From the NCBI RefSeq assembly GCF_018446385.1, contig NC_056002.1, positions 12,472,894-12,536,893 of the forward strand: a stretch of DNA of 64,000 bases. Reading direction: 5' to 3'. The notes under the pieces were generated by a model, which was not told the DNA's origin, ran no database searches, and saw nothing but the letters and a program-made list of their open reading frames with translations. Source of the DNA: Zingiber officinale (taxonomy: Eukaryota > Streptophyta > Magnoliopsida > Zingiberales > Zingiberaceae). Shown in pieces: positions 1 to 12,019 of this stretch (its first letter is position 1; the number at the start of each line of letters is the position of its first letter). The translations under genes and the position numbers were made by a program.

Positions 1-1831
1 CATACTCTTTGGATCTCCTAATACAAAGTATTCTGGTTGCACCATATAGATTGTTTCCTCAATGTCTCCATTGGGAAAGGCTGTCTTGACATCCATCTGA
101 TGGAGTTCCATATCGAAGTGTGCAACAAGTGCCATGATTGTCCTTAAAGAGTCCTTCGTTGAAACTGGAGAAAATGTCTCTTTAAAGTCAATCCCATATT
201 TCTGAGTATAGCCTTTAGCTACAAGACGTGCCTTATACCTTTCCACATTACCATTTGAATCCCGTTTGGTTTTAAAAATCCACTTACAACCAATGGGTTT
301 TACACCTTCTGGTAATAGGACAAGTTCCCAAACATTATTGTCTTGCATTGACTTATACTCCTCATTCATTGCCTCAATCCACTTTTGAGAATTTGAATCT
401 TGCATGGCTTGACGAAAGTTGATTGGATCATCCTCCGCCGTACCATCATTTTCCTCATGTTCTTGAAGTAGTACTATGTAATCATACGAAATAGCACTCC
501 TCCTTTCTCTAGTGGACCTTCGTAAAGGCACTTGTTCTACATGCACTGGTTCTTGAGGTTGTTGAGTTTGTTCTTCTGGGAGTTGATTAACAATGTCTTG
601 TTGTTCTAGTATTGCATTCTAATCACTGAAAGGAATAAAATCCTGATCATTATTAGAAGCAATCATAGGAATATAAACCATTTCCTCTTGAAGAGTAGTG
701 GGAATACATTCCTCCTCAAAGACAAGGTCAGTTACTTTATTCTTTCCCCCAAACTCAATATCCTTAAAGAACGTTGCAGTTCCCGTCTCAAAGATGGTCT
801 TTACTTTGGGATCATAAAACTTATAGCCCCGTGATCGCTCAGAATATCCAATAAAATAGCTACTTACGGTTCTGGAGTCCAATTTCTTTTCATGTGGCCT
901 ATATGGTCTAGCCTCAGCTGGACATCCCCAAATATGAAAATGTTTGAGACTTGGCTTTCGCCTTGTCCAAAGCTCAAAAGGTGTTTTAGTAGCTGCTTTA
1001 GTGGGTACTCGATTTAGAATGTAAGCTGATGTCTTTAATGCTTCTCCCCAGAGTGACATTGGTAAGGTTGAATGACTAATCATACTCCTTACCATATCCT
1101 TAAGAGTTCGATTACGTCGTTCAACTACACCATTCATGCTTGGTGAGCCTGGCATGGTGTACTGTGGGACTATTCCACACTCCTCTAGGTATTGAGCAAA
1201 AGGTCCTGGACGTTGCCCACCTGAACCGTCATATCTACCGTAGTATTCACCACCACGATCAGATATGACTTTCTTAATTCTTTTGTTTAGTTGGTTCTCA
1301 ACTTCAACCTTAAATGATTTGAAAACATCCAATGTTTGAGCCTTCTCATAAATAAGAAATAGGTATGCATATCAAGAATAATCATCAATGAATGATACAA
1401 AATATTGTTGACCATTCCAAGAAGGTGTTGGAAATGGTCCACAAACATCTGTATGTATCAATTCCAATACTTCTGTAGCTCTATATGCACCCTCTTTCTT
1501 TCTTTTGGTCTGTTTGCCCTTAATGCATTCAATACAAACATTTAGGTCTGAAATCAATGGAATGTAAAATTCCATCTGATACAAGTCGTTCAACTCTATT
1601 TCTAGAGATGTGTCCTAAACGTTTGTGCCATAAGGCACCTGAATTTTCATTATTAAATTTACGCTTAGTACCACGTGATTCCACATTCAGGGTTTCAATA
1701 TAAGAAGCATTTATATCAAGCATATAAAGATTGTCATAAATTATAAGTGAACCAGTTCCAACAATAATAGAGTTAATAGATAAACTGAATTGACCATTTC
1801 CAAACGAACAACAGTAACCTAATTTGTCCAA
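1..1831 (-). pseudogene. copia pol: gag-pre-integrase, integrase and start of reverse transcriptase, broken
   Basis: Gag-pre-integrase is visible at 1831-1529 (motif LWHKRLGHIS). The integrase core follows at 1593-619: HTDVCGPF carries the first Asp, VISDRGGEY the second, and [14 protein letters not shown] the catalytic Glu. The same frame runs on to base 1 into RT, where MDVKTAF and the following NGD are seen at about 97-63. Two in-frame stops interrupt it: TGA at 1372-1374, just after FIDDYS where Arg or Trp is usual, and TAG at 619-621. Gag-pre-integrase is in a different frame from integrase, so there is also a frameshift near 1530-1590. A protein from this copy is not expected. Confidence 0.88.
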
Positions 1832-1889
1832 ATTAGAACAAAAACCAAATTCCGTCTAAATGACGGTACAACAAAAGTATCTATTAAGT

Positions 1890-2933
1890 CTAAATAAAAT
1901 GCCCTATTGCTTCCACCTCAACCGACTTGCCATCACTCACATAAATGCATCTTTCAGCATCAGTTGGCTTTCGGTAGCTCAGGCAACCCTGCATTGAAAC
2001 ACTGATGTTAGTAGTAGCACCAGAGTCTAACCACCAAGTGTTTCTAGGTACTGAAGCTAAATTTACTTCAGAAAAGACCAAAGTGAAAAATGTACCCTTT
2101 TTCGCATGCCATGCATGGTACTTAGGACATTCTTTCTTGATATGGTTAGGCTTGTTACAGAAAAAACAACCTTTCTTGTCAATATCTTGCTTTTGTTTCT
2201 TCACATAAGGACCTTTAGTAGCCTCATTCTTTCTTTTGTTGCCCTTATCTTTAGGGGTGCTTGTCAAATAGGCACTTTCAGGCTTGATTTGCTTCAACCT
2301 CTCTTCCTCTTGAACACAGTATGAAATGAACTCATTAAGAGTCCATTTCTCCCTTTGACAGTTATAATTGATTTGGAACTGACTGAACTGGTTCGGGAGA
2401 GATATAAGCACTAAATGCATAAGCATGTCATCTGACAATTCAAGATTAAGTGCCTTCAACTTTGATGCAAGGTGGGACATTTCCATGATATATTCCCGAA
2501 TATTTCCCTTGCCTTTATACTTCATGGAAATCAAGTTCTTCAGAATTGTGCTTGTTTCCGCCTTATCGCTTTTGGCAAAGCGTTTTTCAATCTCATCGAG
2601 ATATTCCGTAGCTTTGGTGACACTATTAGACACCGCGCCCCTGAAAGCCTCAGGTATGCCGCGCTTGATGATCATAAGACTCATGCGGTTAGAGCGATCT
2701 CACTTCTCATATTTAGCTCTCTGTTCAGAGGAACTAGTATCTGTAGGAGCAGTGAGTTGCTCTGTCCGAAGTGCAAGGTCTAGATCCATGCAGCCAAGAA
2801 CAATTAAAATGTTCTCCTTCCAATCCTTAAAATTTGTACCATTAAGGATCGACACTGAACTTAAGTTAACAGAAATAGTAGCAACATTTGCTGAAAAGAG
2901 AACACAAGAATTTAACATAAATAACATGCTCAT
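1890..2933 (-). pseudogene. copia gag and protease start, one internal stop
   Basis: The N-terminal part (2933-2700) has the NGTNFKDWKENI region of the DUF4219/UBN2 gag family. The second part (2684-1890) continues in the same frame through the UBN2 domain to a CCHC zinc knuckle (CFFCNKPNHIKKEC, spacing CX2CX4HX4C) and the protease motif WWLDSGATTNIS. The only break between the parts is TGA at 2700-2702, where the family has Trp (TGG), so it is a single G-to-A change. Gag would form the virus-like particle and protease would cut the polyprotein. The frame ends at 1890, before gag-pre-integrase resumes in another frame. Confidence 0.85.
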
Positions 2934-4078
2934 ATTGAATTAATTAAAAAACAAATGGCAAATCTCATCTAAAGATACCTAGTGCAACAACAATATCAAG
3001 TCTTTGGACAGTAATATTATTTGCAAGTGGTACTCTTTTCTGTAATAATCAAACACTAACAATAATGCATGACAAATAATAAACCTATCTTTGGATCGAT
3101 TTATTATATGCATGAACTAAAGAAATCCTTATAATTGTTACGTGTTTATTATCACAAGTAAATGTATAATTTGTTAAGTATAAATCTTCCTTTGGGCCGA
3201 TTAATACTCACAGAAATATACACATTTACACTTTATTTAATATCTCAATATTTCAAATAGAATTAAATTCAAATAATAGAGGTCACTTTGGCAACATATA
3301 ATTCGAATTTAATTTAATTAAAATAATAGATATTAATAGAATCCATACAATCCAATTAAAATTTAATTTTATAAAATAATTTAGTTAAATTATTTTATCC
3401 AAATAATTAAATTTAATGAAGTATCATTAAAGGGAATAAAATAAAGACAATTTAATAAAATATCCCCTAACTGTTACTTTTATTTAATTAAGTAAATAAA
3501 TTATTTATTTACTCAATTAAATGCTTGTATAGTATTGATTTAAAAATTAATGATCGTGGCCATGCACGACAAACCACCATCAAAACATGGCATTCACAAC
3601 AGAACGTGAAAATTGGACGTGGCCACGCACGAAACCACCCACGTTATTTTCTGAAGTGGTGCAAAAACCACCCACTGTTCATCGTTGTCAAAACTGATGC
3701 ATGATTTCTGAAATTTCGATTCGCCGCCGCCGCCATCTGTTCCGCCGAACCACCATTAAACGACAGCAGCCCATAAGGGAGCGAAAACGACGGCATACCG
3801 TAGCAGTCAGTCGCCGATTTTCCAATATTGGAACGCCGGTCACCCTTGTCGCTGGTGTCTGCTTGTGCAGAAACAACGAGAGGCAGCCAACTCGCTGTAG
3901 GAATTTTTATTTATTTTTCTCAGCCAGTTGCGACACTGTTCATAGTGTTCGGCTTGGGAGCTAGCAACGAAAATTGCGATGATAAAATAAAATCGCAATC
4001 GAACCAAAATCGAAATTATACAAAGATAAAACTTTGTACCCAGAATAAAAAAGTTTTCCTAAGAAATTGGAATAGAGG
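2934..4078 (-). other. long non-coding leader of the copia element
   Basis: About 1.1 kb separates the primer-binding site from gag. The gag-proximal half (about 2940-3540) is very AT-rich; the PBS-proximal half is mixed. Short ORFs here show no recognisable domain. Long leaders are known in some copia lineages such as BARE-type elements, but an insertion could also explain it. Confidence 0.5.
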
Positions 4079-4090
4079 GCTCTGATACCA
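4079..4090 (-). promoter_or_regulatory. copia primer-binding site (initiator tRNA-Met type)
   Basis: The minus strand reads TGGTATCAGAGC, the usual plant copia primer-binding site complementary to initiator methionine tRNA. It starts two bases after the CA end of the LTR, as expected. Confidence 0.9.
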
Positions 4091-4092
4091 AT

Positions 4093-4528
4093 TGATAAAA
4101 AATTAAGTTGAGAAATCTCAACACAAAATATATGCATTCTATTCAAATTCTTAAGAAAGTATAAACTGGATAAACAAAAATTACGGAAACGTACCAGAAT
4201 CCATAGTATGCAGTTGATTTTGGACAAAATCTTCAATTTGCAGATCTTCCTTAGTATCCAGAGAGTTTTGTCGATGAGGAAATAAAACAAAAGCACCATC
4301 TGCAAACTGGGACCATAACCCTTATTTATAGAAGCCTAAGTTGCTTATTTCTAATTTGGCTCCTCAACAAATTAGAAATTGCACATGGTATCCACATTAA
4401 TTTATTCATAACAATTAAACCCTTAAGTCATATTCCTTAATCATAAATTAGATCACATTAAACTATGACTTCTTTAATTGATGACATTAGACATTTATAA
4501 TTACAATTATGGTCCCAAAATTCTAACA
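4093..4528 (-). repeat. copia 5' LTR, 436 bp
   Basis: On the minus strand it starts TGTTAGAATTTTGGGACC and ends TTATCA, with a short terminal inverted repeat (TGTTA/TATCA-like) next to the PBS. A TATA-like box lies at 4330-4324 on the minus strand. The partner LTR is outside the window. Confidence 0.85.
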
Positions 4529-5104
4529 CATAGTAGGTTTCCTTTTATTCTGCTAAGTTCATTTTTACTTCCTCCCTAACCCAAACACTTTAATTATGCC
4601 AATAGAAAACTTTTTTTTAGTTCCTTCCTTACCCAAACACTTCTAACCCTAATTTATTTAACTTGCAAAATTATAGGAGCTGGTTATCTTTTATGCGTAT
4701 GTATATATATTACCTAAAATGTTGTCAATTTATCCTTTTATGATAATGCCAGTATATATCATATTATATATGAACGCCAGTCGGAAGGTTCATCATTCTT
4801 ATATTGCTTGTTTGATTAGCAGATAATCTAGTTGAGAATCTTTTGGGAGATTTTGAGTATGAAGTTCAGGTTCCATATCTTTTTTACCGAAATGCTGCTC
4901 AAGAAGTCAATGGCATTTGGTTATATAATTCACCTGATTGTGAAGCAGTGACAAATCTTTTTCTCAGGTACTAATTTGTTATTTTTTCAAGGTGCTGCTA
5001 AAGTGATTTCTGATACGACATTTTGCTATGCATCATTTCTGTAAGAATATTCTTGTTTATTCCATTATATCTAAATGCTTAAAGGACTTATAGCTGGTTA
5101 TTGC

Positions 5105-5190
5105 CAAAGGGCAACCCGGTGCACGAAACTCCCACTATGCGGGGTCCCGAGGAAGAATCTATTGTGCGCGGTCTTACCCTGCTTTTTACC
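5105..5190 (+). repeat. short plant repeat fragment, SINE-like (GGTGCACGAA... type)
   Basis: The motifs GGCAACCCGGTGCACGAA, ATGCGGGGTCCCGAGGAAG, TCTATTGTGCGCGG and CTTACCCTG are in the order of a dispersed plant repeat that I recognise as SINE-like. Only the core is present. It lies in a DCP1-like intron. The family name is not certain. Confidence 0.5.
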
Positions 5191-7914
5191 AAAACAAAGA
5201 AAAAAAATTCTAATTCATAACTAGCCATTGTGATTCATACGACAAGATTCAGGACAAATCTTGGAGGAATCTAGAATCTTATAATTTCTCTTCTTTATGA
5301 TTGCATCCCTATCTTTTTAAAAGAATAAAGATTCAGGACCTCCCTGCATTTACTTTTTGCGCTTTTTGGCTTGTTGTGCATTTGATGGTGAATGTTTACG
5401 CAATGTTGTTGGAGTATCATTGTTTTCTTAATTGGTTGGCAAATTCAGCCATACACATATGTGCGCATATGATTATACAGCAGAGGTCCATCTGGAATAT
5501 AGCATATACAATTAGTTTCAGTATATGGGATCAAATGATATATGCATCCGCATATGTAGGCTATGCAGGCATATATGCAGCCAATGTGGCCATATTCATG
5601 TTTGAACCAGCTCGGTCTGAAGCAAATCAAATAAACAACCCTAGTTATCACTTTTTTATTCTCTTCTCCAATTAATTTTGAAATTGTGAAATACATTTAT
5701 AAACTAAATGACGCTTTACGATAATAATATTTGGTATCATTTGTAAGAATAGGTTATTAGCTAGGAATCAAGTCAGCAAAGACATCATTAAAAGGCATCA
5801 AGTTTATTATATGACACTTAATGATAGTACGTCAAATGTTTTGCTGATGGTATTTGTAACAAGTACCTTTAGGAAGCATCTAACTTGTTTTGGGGTGGGG
5901 AGGGGGGAAGGGGGAGGGGGAGGATTGAATGTCTTGCGAAAGGAAGATGCGAAGGATCATTTGTTAAGATGTATAAGCATATGTCATTCCTATTTCATTA
6001 GCTATGAATGGGGAAGATGTGAATGATCATTTCTTATGATATACAAGCTTAGGTCTTTCCTCTGCATTGGCTATGCAGGCCTTTCTCTATTAGCTATAAG
6101 TTTTTCTTTTGTACATGATTAATTATTACTGGATATGCTATTCAGTGTTACTCTTTCTTGATGTCCTTTTATGTGTTGTACTTCTAATTTCATTAATTAT
6201 GATACATTAAGCTGATACATTTTTTATCCAGGATACTAAATGCTTATTCTAAAGTGCCTCCAAAGCCTAAGGTAACTTCTAAAAGGTATTTCTCATATCA
6301 TTCTGATCCTGGTATACAAATTTTTAGTTGTCTTATCAGAGTGATACTAGTATTCTTTTGCAATGCATTCATCCCTTGTTTAACATGCAGTTTCTTGTTT
6401 TATTTGGCTTCCCTTGAATTCCTAGGAGATGATGAATTATGGTCTTTTGTTTAGGCTCTTTTGAATAATGGACACTACCATGATTAGTATGGTTCTGAAT
6501 TAGTTAATTACTTATGTTCATTTGAATGAGAATATTCACAGTGGATTTTAGGCCTGGTTCTACTTGGTCCAGTGCTAGAAAAAATTCTCTGTGGCTGACC
6601 ATGGGCCAATTTGTTCCTTTCTCCTGTTGCTTGCTTAGATTGTCATCACTTACGATGCTCAGTTTTAGTGATCCACTGGTGTCTAAATCAACAAATTGAG
6701 TCTAAATCAACAAAATTTTTGTGCTTGCAAGTGTGGATTTCGTTTTAAATGAATTATGGGTGTGATTGCTGGTGAATTTATTTCATTAGCACTTTTGGTT
6801 AAATTTATGTCTTCTCTCCTTCTCACATGTTTGCTCCAATCATGGTAGATGATGATAGCCTCCTCCCCTTTTCCATTTGCTTTCATATATGATATACAGT
6901 AGACGGTGAGAGTATTTCTCTTGGCTGTTTCCATGAGCTTTTTCTTATTGCAACAGTGAATTTGAAGAGCTTGAAGCTGTGCCTACTTCATCAATCATTG
7001 AAGGCCCTCTTGAGCCGACATCAGCTGCTACGCCAACTCCCGATGTTGCTGATGAGACATTTGTGAAGTTCTTCAGTGTATGTTTTCTGCTGAATAATTT
7101 CTTTCATCATATTTCCTATCAATTGCGACATTTTTTTAAAAAAATTCTCACTTGGTGTCTTCTGTTAACGTTTTAACCGCTTTTCTGGATTTAAAATTTT
7201 ATTGAATAACTGTTTCTGACATTTTATTTCTTCAGAATGCTGTAAATATCGATAACGCATCAATTGCAGCAATTAGCGACCAGTCACCTCTTGCTTCTGT
7301 ACCTGTTCCTGTAGCTGCGCAAGCATCAAGCCTCAATCCTCAATCCTCAATCCACCTGTTTTACCAACTGTTCAGTCAGTATCCGTTCCGTCAGTTCCAT
7401 CCACTCCCCAATTGCTGACTTTGGATAATCTTGAATCTAGCAATGGAATCAGCAGGCGCCCTACAAATCTGGTGAAACCTTCATTTTTCTTGCCTGCATT
7501 TGCACTGTTAATGCCTGCAGTACCCTCCTCTGTTCCAGCAGCTCCTCCCCTCCATCCTCCGGCTACAATGCAGCTGCCTTTTGGAACTCCACTACTACAA
7601 CCCTTTCCCCCGCCCACTCCATCTGCATTTCTTGCTCCTACTCAAAGCTTTGGACCAGTTATCACAAGAGACAAAGTCCGTGATACTGAGGATTTTTCAG
7701 GTAAATTTCTTCCCATTACATTTCTCATCACTTATTTTCATTTCATTGTTTGATCACTTTTGGCTTAAAAAAGTGTTTTTCCCTTTAATTTTGTCCTATT
7801 TAAGCTGTATCTTTTATTGATGAGGCACCTAAAATCATTTATCCATAACTCAAAATCTTAATCACCTAAAAGTCACGAGACAAAAACTTTTTAAATATTT
7901 AATTTTAGTTCATG

Positions 7915-8123
7915 GTGGCAAAAGGTGAGTACGTTCGTTTTCAACGCTTTCAGCACCTTTGTTAATTCGTCTCAGGGTCAATACGAAGGAGGTTAATCTT
8001 TGGAATAATGACTGACTCATAAAAAAGATATTTACTTTGGCTATATCGAAATTCGAATCCTAGACCTTATGATGATAATATTTTATGTGCTAGTCACTAG
8101 ACCGTCTTGAGAAGATACTAATC
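7915..8123 (-). mobile_element. tRNA-derived SINE in the DCP1-like last intron
   Basis: The minus strand begins with a tRNA-like head: CTAGTGACTAGCACATAA resembles an A box and GGATTCGAAT a B box. It is the same family as 42225-42436 (shared blocks near the A box, B box, CCTCC and the 3' tail). Imperfect 11-bp direct repeats flank it: TTTAGTTCATG at 7904-7914 and TTTAGTTCACG at 8124-8134. Confidence 0.7.
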
Positions 8124-8361
8124 TTTAGTTCACGACACACGAAATGGACTGCTTTCCAAAAAATGTCTATGGAGCCTTGTTCTTATGTCATCTATTCATG
8201 GATTAGAAAGTATGAACTAAAATCTTACCTCCAGGATTATATAAAAATAAGTACGAACTAATATCTTTTTAATTATTATTTTTTTACAGAATAATGATTC
8301 CATTGACATTGTATATCGGGAGCTCCTAAATGCACATTATTCGTTACAAACAAGACAGTAG

Positions 8362-8925
8362 CAGACGGTCTTAGGGTTGGTCGATATAGTTGCTAATTGT
8401 GCAGCTTTTCCTGTCGAGTTATTGCAGCAAAAAAATAATAATAATAAGTGCCAGCCGACCCGGCATCTCCGTCAGCCCGTTCTTGCCAACACGGGACATG
8501 GAGCTTTTGTTTATATTGTCAGTTGGGTTGTATATGAATGGGATTTATTTCCGCTTTTACTTTTGGTCTGCCATTGATATTTAGCAGGAATCAATATAGA
8601 GATCGTGCTCTCATTTCTGCTCCCTGATCTTTCAGCAGCGGCCACTGTAAAATTGATGTAACAGATTCGCTGTTTGGATGGTGATTCGTTCGGAACAATG
8701 ACCTGGTTCGGCGGGTCACTGAGAGTACGGCGGCTGTCTGAATCTGAGTAAAAGCAAGGCCTAGGGGCGACAGAGTGTCAGGATCGTGTTATCTTGGGTT
8801 GGAGATTTACGTGGCATTTTATAGGCTTTGTGATGGTACGAGAACGATGATCCTTGTCAAAGAGTACGAATATTTAATAAGTTTTAAAATTAATTTTATT
8901 TTGATTCCATTGTATTCGTTCATGC
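8362..8925. other. 3' flank of the DCP1-like gene, no gene seen
   Basis: This stretch contains no convincing ORF. It is probably the 3' UTR and downstream spacer of the DCP1-like gene, up to the MULE insertion point. Confidence 0.4.
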
Positions 8926-8934
8926 CTAAATCAA

Positions 8935-9100
8935 CGACAATTTACCAAAAGACGTACTAAGATTAATGTATTTATCAAAAAGTGTATCACGATTTTGTAT
9001 TTACCAAAAGACAGAGTTTACCAAAGTCAAGTCTCAGATTATCCCTCTGGCTAACCTGGCAATCGTCTTTTTCAAACACATTTTTCTAAGCATCCAAGCC
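8935..9100 (+). repeat. left terminal inverted repeat of the MULE
   Basis: It is strong over the first 80 bp and weak to about 165 bp. It is built from short sub-repeats of the form TTTACCAAAAGACG / TTTATCAAAAAGTG / TTTACCAAAAGACAG about 28 bp apart. The flanking 9-bp repeat is at 8926-8934. Confidence 0.82.
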
Positions 9101-9852
9101 GAAAGTAGAATAGAAAAATAATTTGTGGTTCGGATACATGTCTTCTCACCGTCTCTCTCCCTTCATCCCTCTGTGTGGTGTTATAAACTTGAAAGAAAAA
9201 AAAAATATATGAACCCTGCGCTTGCCATTACTGCTCGTGGTGGTTGGCGATTACAATAGACCAGTTAGAGGACAAATTAAGTTAAGAAGGTCAGCCGAGA
9301 AGGACAAACTTCTTGCAAGAGGGAAATTAGTAGAAGCACACATTTAAAGATTTAGACATGTATGTATTGATTTTTTTACTGTAAAATAGGGTAGTGAAGA
9401 TAAATAAAAAGTACATCATTTGTGTGTGAAGGGTGGCAGCAAAAAGTGGTTTTATGGTTAATTTTGGTTGTGTGGGGAATAATATTCAATAACACCTGAA
9501 TTATGATGTAATAGAAGACTTAATCAATTTAATTCATGTTAGTTTTTGACGTAGATAGTTAAGTTTGGCTAAAAATTGTTTATTTATGGTTTAAGGTTTA
9601 GTCAGTGGTGGGCCTAGTTTACAAGAAGTATCTGCTTCAAAAGTTGTCTGATATCATAGATATCATGCCCAACGTGGGCCTGATATGTATGATATCAGGC
9701 CCACCTTGGGTCTGATATCGATAATGTGTTATGTGGTTAAAACTTTGCTTTTACATCAGACCCTTCCTAGTTTGAGCAAAATTATAATTTAACTACGGAA
9801 AAAGATTATGGAGTTGCAAATTTACTAAAATAGTTTGTAATTTATTTATCAG
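9101..9852 (+). other. MULE 5' region before the transposase exon
   Basis: No reliable first exon is visible. The stretch ends in a splice-acceptor-like TTATTTATCAG, so it probably holds the transposase promoter, 5' UTR and an intron. Confidence 0.45.
9647..9720. repeat. subterminal GGCCCA palindromes of the MULE, left side
   Basis: The sequence includes ATGCCCAACGTGGGCCTGAT and then ATCAGGCCCACCTTGGGTCT, framed by GATATC. This is the same palindrome core as in the arrays at 22.4-25.1 and 28.4-31.6 kb and at 34665-34693. It lies about 0.7 kb inside the left end. Confidence 0.8.
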
Positions 9853-12019
9853 GGATGATCATATAACTGACGAAATTCTATCTGAGATATGGAATACTCT
9901 TAATGCAACTTCTAGCATTGGACATGCAGATAATGTAGGAGAAGTATCCAGAACAAATATTCCATCATCTTCACAATATAGTTGTGTGCATAACACAAAT
10001 AGAAATACAAGCAGTAATTTCACATTTGATCTAAATGAAGAAGCTAGTATTCAAGAAGATGAGGTTCTGAACCCGTGTGCAACACTTGTTGATTACTATG
10101 AGCCTAGTTGGAGTGAGGAGGAAGGGTATTATAACCGAAATGGAGAGGAAATGCAATGCAATACAGATGTACAAGAATTCTTTGCTGATGATATGCAGAT
10201 TGAACAATATGAAATATCTCAAGAGCAGTATAGTGACTTAGAGGAGGAGTTCCCAATAGCTGATGATCCATATATTCTAAATTCTCGATTGCTCCAAAGG
10301 CCAATTGAAGAGGCAACAGATCAGCATGAATTTTTTGTAGGACAGATATTTCAGTCTCGACAAGAGTTCAAGAATCAACTTGTGAAGCATGCCATGGTTA
10401 AACATATGAGATATAACCCAGTTGACACTAGGAAAAATAAAGTAAAAGCTGTCTGCTTCAATCAACCGTGTAAGTGGAGAGTAGTTGCCAGGGGGGATGT
10501 CGAGTTCATTGTTACGAAATATATAAAGGAACACCAATGTGGCACCATTAGGGAAAGTGCTGATCATCAAGCATGCTCTTCATCCTTTGTAGCTTCTTTT
10601 GTTGAAGAGCAATTTCTTGCTAATGAACAATACAAGTCAAGTATGATTATAGCAGATATAAAAGCCAGGTTCGGAGTGACCATATCCTACAGAAAAGCTT
10701 ACATAGCTCGAGAGAAAGCAATGAAGAAAGTTGTTGGAGATTATGATCAAGCATATAGAGATCTTCCACTATATCTGCGTGAGTTAAGAGTAAGGGATCC
10801 TGAAACCTATGTTGCACTACACAGGAATGGGGATAATCAGTTCCAACGATATTTTTGGGGTTTTGGAGCTTGTAGGAGAGTATTCAGATCTTATCTGCGT
10901 AAATTAATTGGAATTGATGTCACACACCTAAGAGGCAAATATCCGGGTGTGTTGTTGATGGCTACATCAATAGATGCTAATGACAATGTACTCCCAGTAG
11001 CCTTTGGTATCGCTGAAGTTGAATGTGGGTCTGCATGGGAGTGATTTCTGGATCATACGAAGAGATTCTTTAATGTTGATCCAGAGTCAATGAGTATAGT
11101 ATCAGATAGACATCGTGGCATTATAGCAGCAGTTAGGAAAGTCTACCCTACTGCCCATCATGCTTTTTGTTGCCACCACATGTCTTGCAATATGGTAACA
11201 GATACTGGCAGTAGGTCAGGTTTAGGGTTGTTTTGGGCAACTGCTCGAGCAAACACAACACTACAATATGATCTCATAATGCAGTCCATGCTTGAAAAAC
11301 ATCCAGATGCTCATAAGTGGCTTCAGAACATTGACCCTAAAAGATGGGCTAATGCACACTTTAGTGGGAGAAGATACACAATGCTAACCACCAATTGTGT
11401 AGAGAGTTTAAATGCTTTGTTCAAGAAGATGCGTGAACTTCCGATAAACAGGTTAATTGATAATACCAGAAGAAAGGTAGCTCAATGGTTCTGTAACCGT
11501 AAGGAGGAAGCGTCGAAATGGTATGTACCGTTAACACCTCATGCTACCAAAGAAATGCAATCAAGGAGGGAGAAAGCTAGACGATATAAAGTTCACCCCT
11601 ACTCTCAATCCGAAATGGAAGTAGAGACATGGGGTGCTTCATACATTGTTGATTTGGAGAGGAAATATTGTAACTGTGGGGAGTTTCAAATTTCAGGATT
11701 GCCTTGCTCACATGCAAATGCCGTCATAATTCACCGGAACATGGATACACTCCCATATTGTGAGCATTACTTTCATTCACATAATTGGAAAACGACATAC
11801 ATGGATCGTATTTACCCCTGTCGAAGCAAAGAATTTTGGCCTAAGGGTGTCAACAACATTATAGTGCTATGTCCCCGTAGCCTTGTGCAGCCTGGTAGGC
11901 GAAAGAAGGCAAAGATCGAGTCAAAACATAATGGTAAGGTAAAAATCAAATGCAGCAGGTGCAAATAACTGGGCCATAATCGGAGGACCTGTAGAATGCC
12001 GCTAGCCCCTGGATCTTGA
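9853..12019 (+). pseudogene. mudrA-like MULE transposase, two in-frame stops
   Basis: The exon opens after the acceptor at 9851-9852 and stays in one frame to 12019. Order: an acidic N-terminus; a MuDR-type DNA-binding region (about 10330-10560, with conserved Cys/Trp around FNQPCKWRV and KEHQCG); then the MULE DDE domain with GIDVTHLRGKY (first Asp about 10915), SDRH (second Asp about 11105) and NCVESLN (Glu). A SWIM zinc finger CNCGEFQISGLPCSHA follows at about 11670-11720. A CCHC knuckle (CSRCK-stop-LGHNRRTC) is at the end. Stops: TGA at 11042-11044 in place of TGG, and TAA at 11966-11968 inside the knuckle where CAA is likely. It would cut and join the element ends in the nucleus. Apart from the two stops it looks well preserved. 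Confidence 0.9.

Larger units (their letters stand above)
1..4528 (-). mobile_element. Ty1/copia LTR retrotransposon, 5' part, cut by the window edge
   Basis: Read on the minus strand, the order is 5' LTR (4528-4093), primer-binding site, long leader, gag, protease, gag-pre-integrase, integrase and the start of reverse transcriptase. Integrase before RT is the copia order. The rest of RT, RNase H and the 3' LTR lie beyond base 1. Coding parts carry nonsense codons and at least one frameshift, so this copy is dead. The LTR outer end abuts a DCP1-like exon 290 bp away, so the element probably sits in an intron of that gene. The right-hand flank that would form the target duplication is CATAG (4529-4533); its partner is outside the window. 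Confidence 0.9.
4820..8361 (+). pseudogene. DCP1: mRNA-decapping enzyme subunit DCP1-like gene, 3' exons, frameshifted
   Basis: DCP1 activates the DCP2 decapping enzyme in P-bodies. Exons read by splice sites: 4820-4967 (ENLLGDFEYEVQVPYLFYRN, the EVH1-like DCP1 core), 6232-6285 (ILNAYSKVPPKPK), 6957-7077 (EFEELEAVP..), 7236-7700 (Pro-rich linker, then GPVITRDKVRD), 8290-8361 (IDIVYRELLNAHYS, then stop). The last is the conserved DCP1 C-terminus that mediates trimerisation. Two breaks are seen. Near 7330-7350 the 7-mer CAATCCT is repeated so that reading fails within about 80 bases and resumes in another frame. At about 7684-7690 a few bases are missing after VRD, which puts the last exon out of frame. 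First exons are not seen; the copia element lies where they should join, so they may be left of the window. Assembly error is possible. Confidence 0.8.

Noticed and set aside
3688-4305. Short ORFs in the copia leader and LTR
   Set aside because: Arg-rich or AT-rich low-complexity translations with no motif, in regulatory DNA of the element.
9124-9135. TGTGGTTCGGAT also at 35405-35416 as part of the MULE ends
   Set aside because: The 12-mer is in direct orientation while the termini are inverted, so it is not part of the terminal repeat alignment and may be chance.
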